Positions 1 through 5,879 of a DNA stretch of 11,164 nt are shown here, one piece after another; position 1 is the stretch's first letter, and each line of letters starts with the position of its first letter. The notes under the pieces are model-generated. The model worked only from the letters and a program-made list of their open reading frames with translations. It had not been told where the DNA came from and made no database searches. Source of the DNA: JBBSDV01 sp038240335 (GTDB taxonomy: Bacteria; Chloroflexota; Dehalococcoidia; DSTF01; JACRBR01); contig JBBSDV010000104.1 in the NCBI GenBank assembly GCA_038240335.1, forward strand, positions 1-11,164, written 5' to 3'. The translations under genes and the position numbers were made by a program.

Positions 1-855
1 GATCGATCCGAGCATGACGGCGTCCGCGCCGGCCGCGAAGGCCTTGCACATCGCGCCCGCGTTGCTGACGCCACCGTCGGTGACGATCGGCACGTAGCGG
101 CCAGTCTCGCGGTAGTAGGTGTCGCGGGCCGCCGCGGCGTCGATCGTCGCCGTCACTTGCGGCACGCCGATGCCCAGCACTTCGCGGCTCGTGCAGGCAG
201 CGCCCGGTCCGACGCCGATGAGGACAGCGGCGATGCCCGTCTCCATCAGCTCCTTCGTCGCCGAGAACGTGACGCTGTTGCCGACGATCACGGGAATGCC
301 GCGCATTTGCTGCACGAGATCCTCGAACACGAGTCCCTTCTCGCTCTTCGAGATGTGCCGCGCACTCGTCACGGTCGACTGGACGACGAATACGTCGGCG
401 CCGGCATCGCGCGCGATCGGTGCGAACTTCTTCGTGTTCATTGGCGCAGACGCGACGGCGGCGACACCGCCTGCTGCCTTGATCTGCTCTATGCGCTCGC
501 CGATCAGATTCGGCTGGATCGGTGCCGAGTACACCTTCTGCATCAACGCCGTCACTTCATCTTTCGATGCGACAGCGAGCTCTTGCAGGACAGGATCGGG
601 ATCGGCGTAGCGCGTCTGCACGCCCTCGAGGTTCAGTACGGCGAGGCCGCCGGCCTTCGAGAACGCTGCCGCCATCCGGACGTCGACGACGCCGTCCATA
701 GACGCTGCGAGGAAGGGCAAAGAGAATTCGAGGCTACCGATAGTGAGGGAGAGTTCGACGAGGTCGGGGTTAATGGTGTGGTGTCCGCCGGGGACGATCG
801 CGACGTCGTCAAATCCGTATGCGCGCCGCATTTCCTTGAACTGAGGCTGAGACAT
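1..855 (-). CDS. guaB3: GuaB3-family IMP dehydrogenase-related protein (3' end cut by the window)
   Basis: The visible 285 residues form the TIM-barrel core of the IMP dehydrogenase/GMP reductase family. The N-terminus has RRAYGFDDVAIVP (10-22), then MDGVV (53-57) and LNLEGVQTRY (74-83). The catalytic loop is GVGPGAACTSR (214-224), with Cys221 as the expected nucleophile, followed by GIGVPQ and the DGG phosphate-binding motif (260-262). There is no room for the CBS pair of classical GuaB. The sequence AACTSR instead of SICTTR and the 'RYADPDP' stretch fit the GuaB3 subgroup of actinobacteria, cyanobacteria and Chloroflexota. The family is often annotated as IMP dehydrogenase, but a cyanobacterial GuaB3 has been reported to act as a GMP reductase, so the direction of catalysis is open. 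The ATG at 855 is preceded by GGAGGT (872-867), 11 nt upstream. The family usually has about 370-390 residues, so roughly a quarter of the protein lies beyond position 1. Confidence 0.93.
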   Translation of the reverse strand, partial: MSQPQFKEMRRAYGFDDVAIVPGGHHTINPDLVELSLTIGSLEFSLPFLAASMDGVVDVRMAAAFSKAGGLAVLNLEGVQTRYADPDPVLQELAVASKDEVTALMQKVYSAPIQPNLIGERIEQIKAAGGVAAVASAPMNTKKFAPIARDAGADVFVVQSTVTSARHISKSEKGLVFEDLVQQMRGIPVIVGNSVTFSATKELMETGIAAVLIGVGPGAACTSREVLGIGVPQVTATIDAAAARDTYYRETGRYVPIVTDGGVSNAGAMCKAFAAGADAVMLGSI

Positions 856-1042
856 GATGTGGGGTAACCTCCATTAATGCCGCCGGGCCTGCCCGCCGTG
901 GGCCTTCGCTGCTGGTCCCCGTCTCGTGCCCGCATGGATACGGGTATGCCGAGATCGAGGCCGGCGGAGGATTCCTGCCGTTCTGTTGGTTCTACTTCAT
1001 GCGCTTCTTCGCCCCGCTGGGCTCGTGTATGGGATTTCGTTG

Positions 1043-1072
1043 AGTGTACCGCCGACGCAGAATCACAGTCAA
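1043..1072 (-). promoter_or_regulatory. Candidate sigma70-type promoter for guaB3
   Basis: On the minus strand TTGACT (1072-1067) is followed after 18 nt by TACACT (1048-1043). Both boxes match the consensus at five and four positions respectively. The predicted start near 1036 would give a 5' leader of about 180 nt before the guaB3 ATG at 855. The surroundings (about 1040-1130) are visibly more AT-rich than the coding DNA. Nothing but sequence resemblance supports this. Confidence 0.5.
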
Positions 1073-1324
1073 GGCATTTTCGTAAAAGAAGTGAAACAAA
1101 GATTAGGCACCTTAACATATCTCTGCGCGTCGACTGGTGCCCTTCAGCCACTCCAACCCGATCCGCCAGAGCGAACGGATGCTCATTTGCTCGTCGCCAA
1201 GACCCTTCGTCAGGCCGAACTATCTCTCAGCGCGGGGCGAAGAGTCTCGTTCGTGCGACGACGTCGCCTTCGTCACCCGATCATGGCGTGATCTGAGGTC
1301 CGATTTCGACTCTCGTTGAGCGAT

Positions 1325-1362
1325 ACTCGCGGTTGAGTCAACCTCGATTGAACGTCGCGAGT
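1325..1362. repeat. Nested inverted repeats, possible operator
   Basis: ACTCGCG (1325-1331) and CGCGAGT (1356-1362) are perfect inverted copies 24 nt apart. Within and overlapping the left arm sits GGTTGAGTCAACC (1331-1343), a perfect 6-bp dyad around a central G. The motif TTGAG also occurs just upstream (near 1315) and a relative, ATTGAA, at about 1347. The cluster is about 120 nt upstream of the promoter candidate at 1482, which is far for a simple repressor site but possible for an activator. A chance arrangement cannot be excluded. Confidence 0.4.
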
Positions 1363-1481
1363 GCATCCTCGCAGATGTCCGTTTGAAAACAGCAACTGTG
1401 CCAAACGATTACATAAGAAACTCGGCTATTGACCGCCGGCCTTCGAACGGAAATATGGCTCGATTTGACACGCATACTCAC

Positions 1482-1509
1482 TTGACAACAGAGATTTCGG
1501 GCGTACGAT
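1482..1509 (+). promoter_or_regulatory. Sigma70-type promoter of the SGNH hydrolase gene
   Basis: TTGACA (1482-1487) is a perfect -35 box, followed after 16 nt by TACGAT (1504-1509). Transcription would start near 1516, giving a leader of about 50 nt before the ATG at 1567. A second perfect TTGACA lies exactly 17 nt upstream (1465-1470) but has no good -10 partner. The purine-rich GGGGGAG just before the ATG is the ribosome binding site. Confidence 0.65.
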
Positions 1510-1566
1510 AGCCCGAACAGGCGGTGTCCGATGAAGCGCCGCGGTGCACAGGGAATAAGGGGGAGC

Positions 1567-2628
1567 ATGAAGATCCGAATCGCAGTAGTACTCTCGGCAG
1601 GCGTGCTCGGCGCGCTAATCCTCGCCTCGTCCGCCTTCGCCGATCCCGCGAAGACCGGCTATCCAAACTCGATGGCGTCCACCGGCGACTCGATCACGCG
1701 CGCCTTCGAGACCGGCTTCTTCCCCTTCACGGACAATCCGGCGAATTCGTGGTCGACCGGCACCAGCAGCACCGTCAATAGCCAGTACCGGCGCATCCTC
1801 GCCGCTAACGGCGCAATCAGCGGCAAGAACTTCAACGACGCCAAGACCGGCGGCAAGATGACGGACCTCAACGGCCAGGTCACAACCGCCGTCAGCCAGG
1901 GTGTCGAGTACATCACGATCCTGATGGGCGCGAACGATGTCTGCACGTCGAGCGAATCGACGATGACGAGCGTCGCAACGTTCACGAGCCAGTTCCAGAC
2001 GGCGATGAACACCATTTCGACGGGGCTGCCGAATGCCCGCGTGTCGATCACCAGCATCCCCAACATCTACCAGCTCTGGAACGTGCTGCACACAAACGGC
2101 TCGGCGCGCTTCGTCTGGGGACTTTACGGAATCTGCCAGTCGATGCTCGCCAACGCATCGTCGACGGCGCAGGTGGATGTCGATCGCCGCGCGCGCGTCA
2201 GCCAGCGGAACATTGATTTTAACACGCAGCTCGCGCAGGTCTGCGCCCAGTACATCCACTGTCACTTCGATAACAACGCTGCGTTCAACGTCTCGTTCCC
2301 GGCGAACGACGTCTCGACGATCGACTACTTTCACCCGAACGTCGCCGGTCAGACCCTGCTGGCGAGCGTAAGCTACGGGGCGACGTTCAACTTCACTGAC
2401 AACATCGCGCCCGTCTCGACGGCAACGACGTCGCCCGTAACCGGCGGCATCAGCGTCGCGATCAGCGCGACCGACGCCGCCGGCGTCAGCGGTATTGAGT
2501 ACAAGATTGGAACCGGCGCGTGGGTGCGCTACACCGGCGCCGTCACGGTTACGACGGGCAGCACGATCACCTATCGCGCCGTCGACACGAACGGCAACAT
2601 CGAAGCGACGCACTCCATAACCGCATAG
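1567..2628 (+). CDS. Secreted SGNH/GDSL hydrolase with a C-terminal beta-sandwich domain
   Basis: This is a 353-residue probable esterase or lipase exported from the cell. Residues 1-25 are a signal peptide: MKIR, a hydrophobic core, and a likely Ala-X-Ala cleavage site at AFA-DP. The SGNH blocks are in order: TGDSIT with nucleophile Ser42, Gly95 in AKTGGKM, GAND with Asn123, and DYFHPN with Asp253 and His256. Four cysteines (126, 190, 226, 232) could form two disulfides. Residues of about 280-353 (from NIAPVSTATTSPVTGG to the end) form a separate domain resembling the OmpL47/chitobiase C-terminal or Ig-like repeats, perhaps for substrate or surface binding. ATG 1567 is chosen over the in-frame ATG at 1531 because it follows GGGGGAG closely and opens the signal peptide directly. 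The gene is monocistronic, with its own promoter and terminator. The natural substrate cannot be told from sequence. Confidence 0.9.
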   Translation: MKIRIAVVLSAGVLGALILASSAFADPAKTGYPNSMASTGDSITRAFETGFFPFTDNPANSWSTGTSSTVNSQYRRILAANGAISGKNFNDAKTGGKMTDLNGQVTTAVSQGVEYITILMGANDVCTSSESTMTSVATFTSQFQTAMNTISTGLPNARVSITSIPNIYQLWNVLHTNGSARFVWGLYGICQSMLANASSTAQVDVDRRARVSQRNIDFNTQLAQVCAQYIHCHFDNNAAFNVSFPANDVSTIDYFHPNVAGQTLLASVSYGATFNFTDNIAPVSTATTSPVTGGISVAISATDAAGVSGIEYKIGTGAWVRYTGAVTVTTGSTITYRAVDTNGNIEATHSITA

Positions 2629-2647
2629 CCGGCTCGAAGCCGCCACC

Positions 2648-2683
2648 CGAGAGGCCGCCAGTGTTCGCACAGGCGGCCTCTCG
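2648..2683 (+). terminator. Strong hairpin after the SGNH hydrolase gene
   Basis: CGAGAGGCCGCC (2648-2659) pairs perfectly with GGCGGCCTCTCG (2672-2683) around a 12-nt loop, starting 20 nt after the stop codon. No T-run follows, so it is either a hairpin-only terminator or a 3' end stabiliser. The symmetric stem could act on either strand. Confidence 0.65.
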
Positions 2684-2701
2684 TGATCATCCGCGTCGGC
2701 G

Positions 2702-2729
2702 GGATGCGGGATGCTGGATGCTGGATGCG
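2702..2729 (+). repeat. Tandem heptamer array GGATGC(T/G), four copies
   Basis: Four head-to-tail heptamers occupy 2702-2729: GGATGCG, GGATGCT, GGATGCT, GGATGCG. A degenerate fifth copy (GGACAGT) follows. The array is intergenic, between the SGNH hydrolase terminator and the palindrome at 2748. It has no coding or RNA role that I can recognise. Confidence 0.85.
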
Positions 2730-2737
2730 GGACAGTA

Positions 2738-2765
2738 TTGACAGACGTTGGCCTAGGCCAATACC
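2738..2765 (+). promoter_or_regulatory. Promoter-like element with a 14-bp palindrome in its spacer
   Basis: A perfect TTGACA (2738-2743) is followed after 16 nt by the weak -10 candidate AATACC (2760-2765). The spacer contains TTGGCCTAGGCCAA (2748-2761), a perfect 14-bp palindrome, in the position where spacer-binding regulators bind. No plus-strand gene follows: the next DNA is 150 nt of non-coding sequence and then the 3' end of the oppositely oriented rsmE. Any transcript would be a short or antisense RNA. The -10 is poor, so this may be only a palindrome near a chance -35. Confidence 0.3.
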
Positions 2766-2863
2766 CAGCGTTCTGGGCCGTCTCGGATCGCCGCCGCCGG
2801 CACGATAGCGGCGTCGCCCGATCAATACATCGCGCCGACAAGAATGCTTCCGATCGCGACCAA

Positions 2864-2889
2864 TCTGTGGCTTCTGTGGCCATCTGTGG
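2864..2889. repeat. Three spaced copies of TCTGTGG
   Basis: TCTGTGG occurs at 2864-2870, 2873-2879 and 2883-2889, with 2-3 nt between copies; two of the three are preceded by A. The tract lies in the rsmE/SGNH intergenic region, just beyond the rsmE stop. It looks like low-complexity intergenic DNA; no function is evident. Confidence 0.75.
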
Positions 2890-2906
2890 ATCGTCTTGAA
2901 CCCCTC

Positions 2907-2925
2907 GCTCGGCGACTAGCCGAGC
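2907..2925 (-). terminator. Short hairpin across the rsmE stop codon
   Basis: GCTCGGC (2907-2913) and GCCGAGC (2919-2925) form a perfect 7-bp stem around a 5-nt loop that contains part of the rsmE stop codon (TAG, 2918-2916). No T-run follows on the minus strand, so it is a weak terminator candidate for the folD-to-rsmE operon. No better hairpin is seen before the SGNH terminator at 2683. Confidence 0.35.
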
Positions 2926-3665
2926 TCGCCGGCGGCGTGCAGCACGAGCGTGGCGGCTACGAGGCCCGCCGTCTCGGATCGGAGCACGCGATCGCCGAGC
3001 GTCACGATCTCGGCTTCAGCGGTACGCGCGCGCTCAATCTCGGCCGACTCGTATCCGCCCTCCGGGCCGATGAGCACGCTCACCTCGGCGCTCGCAAACA
3101 GCTCGTCGACGCGCGCCTTCAGCACAACATCGATATTCGGCGCAAACTGCCCCGCCTCCTCGTACGGAAGCAACACGATGCCCGGAGCGGTTGTCAGCGC
3201 CTCGTCGAACGTAATTGGTGCATCCACGCGCGGCACGGCGCTGCGCTCGCACTGCTCCGCCGCTTCGATCGTGATCCGATGCCAGCGATCGGCGCGATTG
3301 CCTTCCGCCGGCGTCTTGACGACGGCGCGCGCCGTAAGCAGCGGCACGATACGAGCGACGCCGATCTCGGTCGCCTTCTCGAGCAGCCACTCGAAGCGCT
3401 CGCCCTTCGTGATCGATTGATAGAGATGCACCTTCGTCCGCGGCTCCGCGGGTCCGGCCGTCCGCTCTAGCACGGTGCCGGTCACCGCGCCGTCACTCAG
3501 CGCGTCGAGACGCACACGCGCGTCCTCGCCGCTGCCGTCGAAGACGATGATCTCGTCGCCCGCCCGCATGCGCAGCACGCGCGTGAGCCGCTGCGCCATG
3601 GTGCCGCGGAGCTCGAGCCTGTCGCCCGCGGCGGCGCCTTCCTCGACGTAGAAGCGCCGCGTCAC
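2916..3665 (-). CDS. rsmE: 16S rRNA (uracil-1498-N3)-methyltransferase RsmE
   Basis: The 249-residue product is a SPOUT-superfamily methyltransferase that modifies U1498 of 16S rRNA in the small subunit. An N-terminal PUA-like domain (about 1-70, beginning TRRFYVEEG) precedes the knotted catalytic domain. Family marks are KATEIGV (97-103), EAAEQCERS (134-142), LIGPEGGY (198-205) and the S-adenosylmethionine-binding knot LGDRVLRSETA (223-233). The GTG at 3665 is chosen as the start: it overlaps the prmA stop in a GTGA arrangement and gives the N-terminus usual for the family. An in-frame ATG at 3692 would add nine residues encoded inside prmA. It is the last gene of the folD operon, directly after prmA, a pairing common in bacteria. 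Confidence 0.95.
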   Translation of the reverse strand: MTRRFYVEEGAAAGDRLELRGTMAQRLTRVLRMRAGDEIIVFDGSGEDARVRLDALSDGAVTGTVLERTAGPAEPRTKVHLYQSITKGERFEWLLEKATEIGVARIVPLLTARAVVKTPAEGNRADRWHRITIEAAEQCERSAVPRVDAPITFDEALTTAPGIVLLPYEEAGQFAPNIDVVLKARVDELFASAEVSVLIGPEGGYESAEIERARTAEAEIVTLGDRVLRSETAGLVAATLVLHAAGELG

Positions 3666-4567
3666 GAAAGTACCGCTTCGATGCAGCGCCACTCGCCCAT
3701 CGCCCGTACCGACTCTACCCGCATACCCGTCGTCGAGAGCGCACTGATAACCTCAGCCTCTCGTGCGGCGATGATGCCCGACGCGATCAGCCTTCCGCCG
3801 GGCGCGAGCAGCTCAGCGATCGCCGGCGCCATCGCGACGATGACGCGCGCGATGATATTGGCGACGACGATCTCGTATCGCGCATGCGTCGCTCCGAACG
3901 GCCACTCGCCGCCGAGGCTGCCAATCGCCGCGCGGACGATGTCGCTTGCGTTGTTCAGCCGCACGTTGTCGTCGGTGACCCGCACGCAGTTCGCGTCGAT
4001 ATCGAGCGCGACGACGGCGGCGGCGCCGAGCTTGGCGGCGGCGATTGAGAGGATGCCCGATCCGCAGCCGACATCCAGCACGCGTATGCCGGGTTCGATG
4101 CGGCGCTCGAGCGCTTCCAGGCACATCCGCGTGGTCTCGTGCTGGCCCGTTCCAAAAGCCATGCCCGGGTCGAGCGTGAGCACCACGTCATCTGTCTTAG
4201 GCTCGAAGCTGCGCCACGACGGCACGACGACGATCCGCTCGCCGAAGCGCTCGACGTGGAAGTGCTCCTTCCAAGCCTCCGCCCAATCCTCCTCCGCCAC
4301 GTGACGCTGCGTGAGTTCGGCATTCACACCCGCGGCGGCGAGCGCAGAGCGTGCGGCCCCCTCCGCAGCACGCGCATCCGCGTCGTTCGCGACATATCCG
4401 CGCACGAGCGACGTACCGTTCGTGCTGATCGTCGCGTCAGATTCGAGGTCGAGCTGGGTGAATGGCGTCTCGATCCAGACCCCGCCTGCCGTCACGGACG
4501 CCAACGCATCCGATGCGCGCTCGGCGTCTGCCGTCGCCACGGCGGCGGTGATCTCGATGTAGTCCAT
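3662..4567 (-). CDS. prmA: Ribosomal protein L11 methyltransferase PrmA
   Basis: This 301-residue S-adenosylmethionine-dependent enzyme methylates ribosomal protein L11 in the cytoplasm. The N-terminal substrate-recognition domain (about 1-80) is followed by the linker signature DWAEAWKEHFHVERFGER (94-111). Next is the family block LDPGMAFGTGQHETTR (132-147). Motif I is VLDVGCGSGIL (163-173), the acidic end of beta 2 is ALDID (187-191), and VANII (235-239) replaces the NPPF-type motif. Length is typical. The ATG at 4567 shares one base with the stop of the upstream zinc-ribbon gene (TGATG), and the stop overlaps the GTG of rsmE (GTGA), so both junctions suggest translational coupling. Confidence 0.96.
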   Translation of the reverse strand: MDYIEITAAVATADAERASDALASVTAGGVWIETPFTQLDLESDATISTNGTSLVRGYVANDADARAAEGAARSALAAAGVNAELTQRHVAEEDWAEAWKEHFHVERFGERIVVVPSWRSFEPKTDDVVLTLDPGMAFGTGQHETTRMCLEALERRIEPGIRVLDVGCGSGILSIAAAKLGAAAVVALDIDANCVRVTDDNVRLNNASDIVRAAIGSLGGEWPFGATHARYEIVVANIIARVIVAMAPAIAELLAPGGRLIASGIIAAREAEVISALSTTGMRVESVRAMGEWRCIEAVLS

Positions 4568-5145
4568 CAGTGCCGTTGCGCGGTGGAAGCCGGCGTCGTT
4601 GGCGTGCTATCGGCGGCGGCGCGCGTGGCGCCGTCGCGGTGCTCGTCGCGTTCGCGCTCGTACACGCGCCACTCTTCGATGAGCTTTCGGTGCGCGAAGT
4701 TGTAGCCGACGCTATCACCAATCCAGCCGCCGAGGATGCCGGCGAAGACGCGACCGCCGACCATCAGCACGAGCGTCGCGAACGCGAGCATCCAGAGCGA
4801 CTGATTGAATACGTAGACGGCGACAGCGACGAGCACGATAAACAGGAGCACGCCGAGCCCGAGGCCCGCGAAGGCAAACGAATTGACGATCAAGCTCTCC
4901 CGCTTGCGCATCCGTCGATACAGCGCACCGAACTCCATCGGGATCTTCGCGACGGGCTCCCACTCGGCAGTGGTCCGGCCGCAGTGGCCGCACGTATCAG
5001 CCTTCTTGCCGAGCGGTGTGTAGCAGTATCCGCAGAAGCGACCCACATTCGGCGCCTCGCCCTTGATCATCGCGCCCATTAGTTCGTCGAGGCGCGGCGA
5101 GAAGATGGGGATGTCGGACTCGGCGGCGACGGCCTGACGGCTCAC
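4567..5145 (-). CDS. Zinc-ribbon membrane protein of unknown function
   Basis: I do not recognise a named family for this 192-residue protein. Residues 38-55 contain CGYC and CGHC separated by ten residues, a classic zinc ribbon with Cys38, 41, 52 and 55. Two hydrophobic segments follow (about 86-113 and 117-141), joined by the short turn NQSLW, so the protein is probably a membrane hairpin. The loop has few charges, and the basic segment RRMRKRE (77-83) favours both termini being cytoplasmic. The tail (about 150-175) is rich in Arg and Glu, may form a helix, and ends in a low-complexity Thr/Ala/Pro stretch. The start is GTG at 5145, overlapping the glycosylase stop by 4 nt (GTGA). Its fixed place between a DNA glycosylase and prmA suggests co-expression but does not reveal a function. 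Confidence 0.85.
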   Translation of the reverse strand: MSRQAVAAESDIPIFSPRLDELMGAMIKGEAPNVGRFCGYCYTPLGKKADTCGHCGRTTAEWEPVAKIPMEFGALYRRMRKRESLIVNSFAFAGLGLGVLLFIVLVAVAVYVFNQSLWMLAFATLVLMVGGRVFAGILGGWIGDSVGYNFAHRKLIEEWRVYERERDEHRDGATRAAADSTPTTPASTAQRH

Positions 5146-5699
5146 GATGCCACCGCCCGATCCGGGACCGCGCGGACGAGGTCGCGCAGCTCGATGAAAA
5201 ACGGCAGCTTGTCGGCGCGCTGGTATGCCGCCGCGCGCGCGCTCGTCGATGGCATCACGAACACACGCGAGCGACCAATCGTCTCCGGCTGCAGGCCGAA
5301 CGCGATCGGATGGCCCGCGAAGATTTCGTAGATGCGCTTGCCGTTGAAGCAGACGAATCGCGGCGCGAACTTAAGGAGCTTGCGCCGCAGCGAGACCGCC
5401 CCAGCGCGCAGTTCGGCGAGCGAGAGATCGGTGATGGACGGCGAGGCGCGATCGACCATGTTCGTCAGTCCGATGCTCCATTCGAGCACGCGCGCATCCT
5501 CGACGGGAACGAGCGGTTCCGTGACGAGCCCTGACTGATGGAGCAACGGCCAAAAGTGATTGCCCGGCCCGGCGTAGTGATGCCGGACCGCCGCCGAGCG
5601 CACGCCCGGGTTGATGCCGACAAGAATGAGATCGAGTCCGGGCCGGAGATAGTCGGGTAGCACCTTCACGATGGGAAGGTATCGCCTCGCCTTCCGCAT
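5142..5699 (-). CDS. mug: G/T(U) mismatch-specific DNA glycosylase, TDG/Mug family
   Basis: The product removes uracil or thymine mispaired with guanine, starting base excision repair of deaminated cytosines. From the ATG at 5699 the protein has 185 residues. VGINPG (27-32) is the catalytic motif, with Asn30 in the water-activating position. HHYAGPGNHFW (40-50) and GLTNMVDR (77-84) follow. The DNA-contacting loop is MPSTSAR (149-155), where Arg155 occupies the place of the intercalating arginine of eukaryotic TDG. FNGKRIYEIF and FGLQP are also closer to animal TDG than to E. coli Mug (NPSGLSR loop). The open frame continues upstream to 5876, but that part has poor codon use and no resemblance to the family, and overlaps a better small ORF. 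The ATG at 5699 lies 2 nt after the stop of that ORF. It sits third in the operon led by folD. Confidence 0.92.
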   Translation of the reverse strand: MRKARRYLPIVKVLPDYLRPGLDLILVGINPGVRSAAVRHHYAGPGNHFWPLLHQSGLVTEPLVPVEDARVLEWSIGLTNMVDRASPSITDLSLAELRAGAVSLRRKLLKFAPRFVCFNGKRIYEIFAGHPIAFGLQPETIGRSRVFVMPSTSARAAAYQRADKLPFFIELRDLVRAVPDRAVAS

Positions 5700-5701
5700 C
5701 G

Positions 5702-5854
5702 CTAGCCGAGCCACCAAGGTGCGAGCGGAAGGTGCGATTCGTCGTACCGCCATTTGGCGCCATCCGGGCACCATCTCCCAGCGCGACGGCCATCCAGGTG
5801 TTCGAATACTGCGGCAGTCTCGGGACCCTGGCCCTCCGTAATTCGTGTGGTCAT
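5702..5854 (-). CDS. Proposed 50-residue protein between folD and the DNA glycosylase
   Basis: An ATG at 5854, 25 nt after the folD stop, opens a 50-codon frame ending in TAG at 5704-5702, just 2 nt before the glycosylase ATG. It thereby fills an otherwise empty 180-nt gap in a tightly packed operon. The translation looks protein-like: MTTRITEGQGPETAAVFEHL, then a Trp-rich part with RWCPDGAKWRYDES and the end APWWLG. The WCPDGAKWRYD segment recalls the short 'W-PDG-W-W-D' motifs of small actinobacterial proteins, but I cannot assign a family. The ribosome binding site is weak (GAGG 12 nt upstream). It could instead be a leader peptide coupling translation to the glycosylase, or chance. Confidence 0.45.
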   Translation of the reverse strand: MTTRITEGQGPETAAVFEHLDGRRAGRWCPDGAKWRYDESHLPLAPWWLG

Positions 5855-5879
5855 CTCTGGATCGTGCCTCGACCAAGCG

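Larger units (their letters stand above)
856..1566. other. Gene-free region of about 700 nt between guaB3 and the SGNH hydrolase
   Basis: The two flanking genes are transcribed divergently. Open frames of 60-170 codons exist on both strands but have no family resemblance. They are arginine/serine-rich translations typical of shadows in GC-rich DNA and lack good ribosome binding sites. What can be supported is a minus-strand promoter with a long guaB3 leader, an inverted-repeat cluster at 1325-1362 and a plus-strand promoter at 1482-1509. AT-rich patches lie at 1040-1130 and 1380-1490. I see no tRNA, riboswitch or other RNA family that I recognise. Confidence 0.6.

Noticed and set aside
924..1043. 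Hydrophobic frame ending GFLPFCWFYFMRFFAPLGS and a TGA at 1041-1043, looking like a membrane microprotein
   Set aside because: No ATG or GTG start upstream in frame and no ribosome binding site; it lies in the guaB3 leader on the opposite strand. Conservation would be needed to revive it.
633..1151. Minus-strand frame of 172 codons overlapping the start of guaB3
   Set aside because: It runs into guaB3 in another frame, and guaB3 is an unmistakable family member with its own ribosome binding site.
1104..1178. Minus-strand 24-codon ORF beginning MSIRSLWRIG upstream of the guaB3 promoter candidate
   Set aside because: Very short, no downstream gene to lead, and no ribosome binding site of note.
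877..1296. Overlapping plus-strand open frames of 120-140 codons upstream of the SGNH hydrolase region
   Set aside because: Arg/Ser-rich translations without family resemblance, no convincing ribosome binding site, and several frames equally open, as expected in GC-rich non-coding DNA.
1615..2883. Long 422-codon minus-strand frame antisense to the SGNH hydrolase
   Set aside because: Shadow frame: Arg/Asp/Val-rich with no motifs, while the plus-strand gene has a signal peptide and all SGNH catalytic blocks.
5700..5876. N-terminal extension of the glycosylase frame to 5876
   Set aside because: Rare codons (AGA, CGA, CTA), no match to the TDG/Mug family, and overlap with a more protein-like small ORF.
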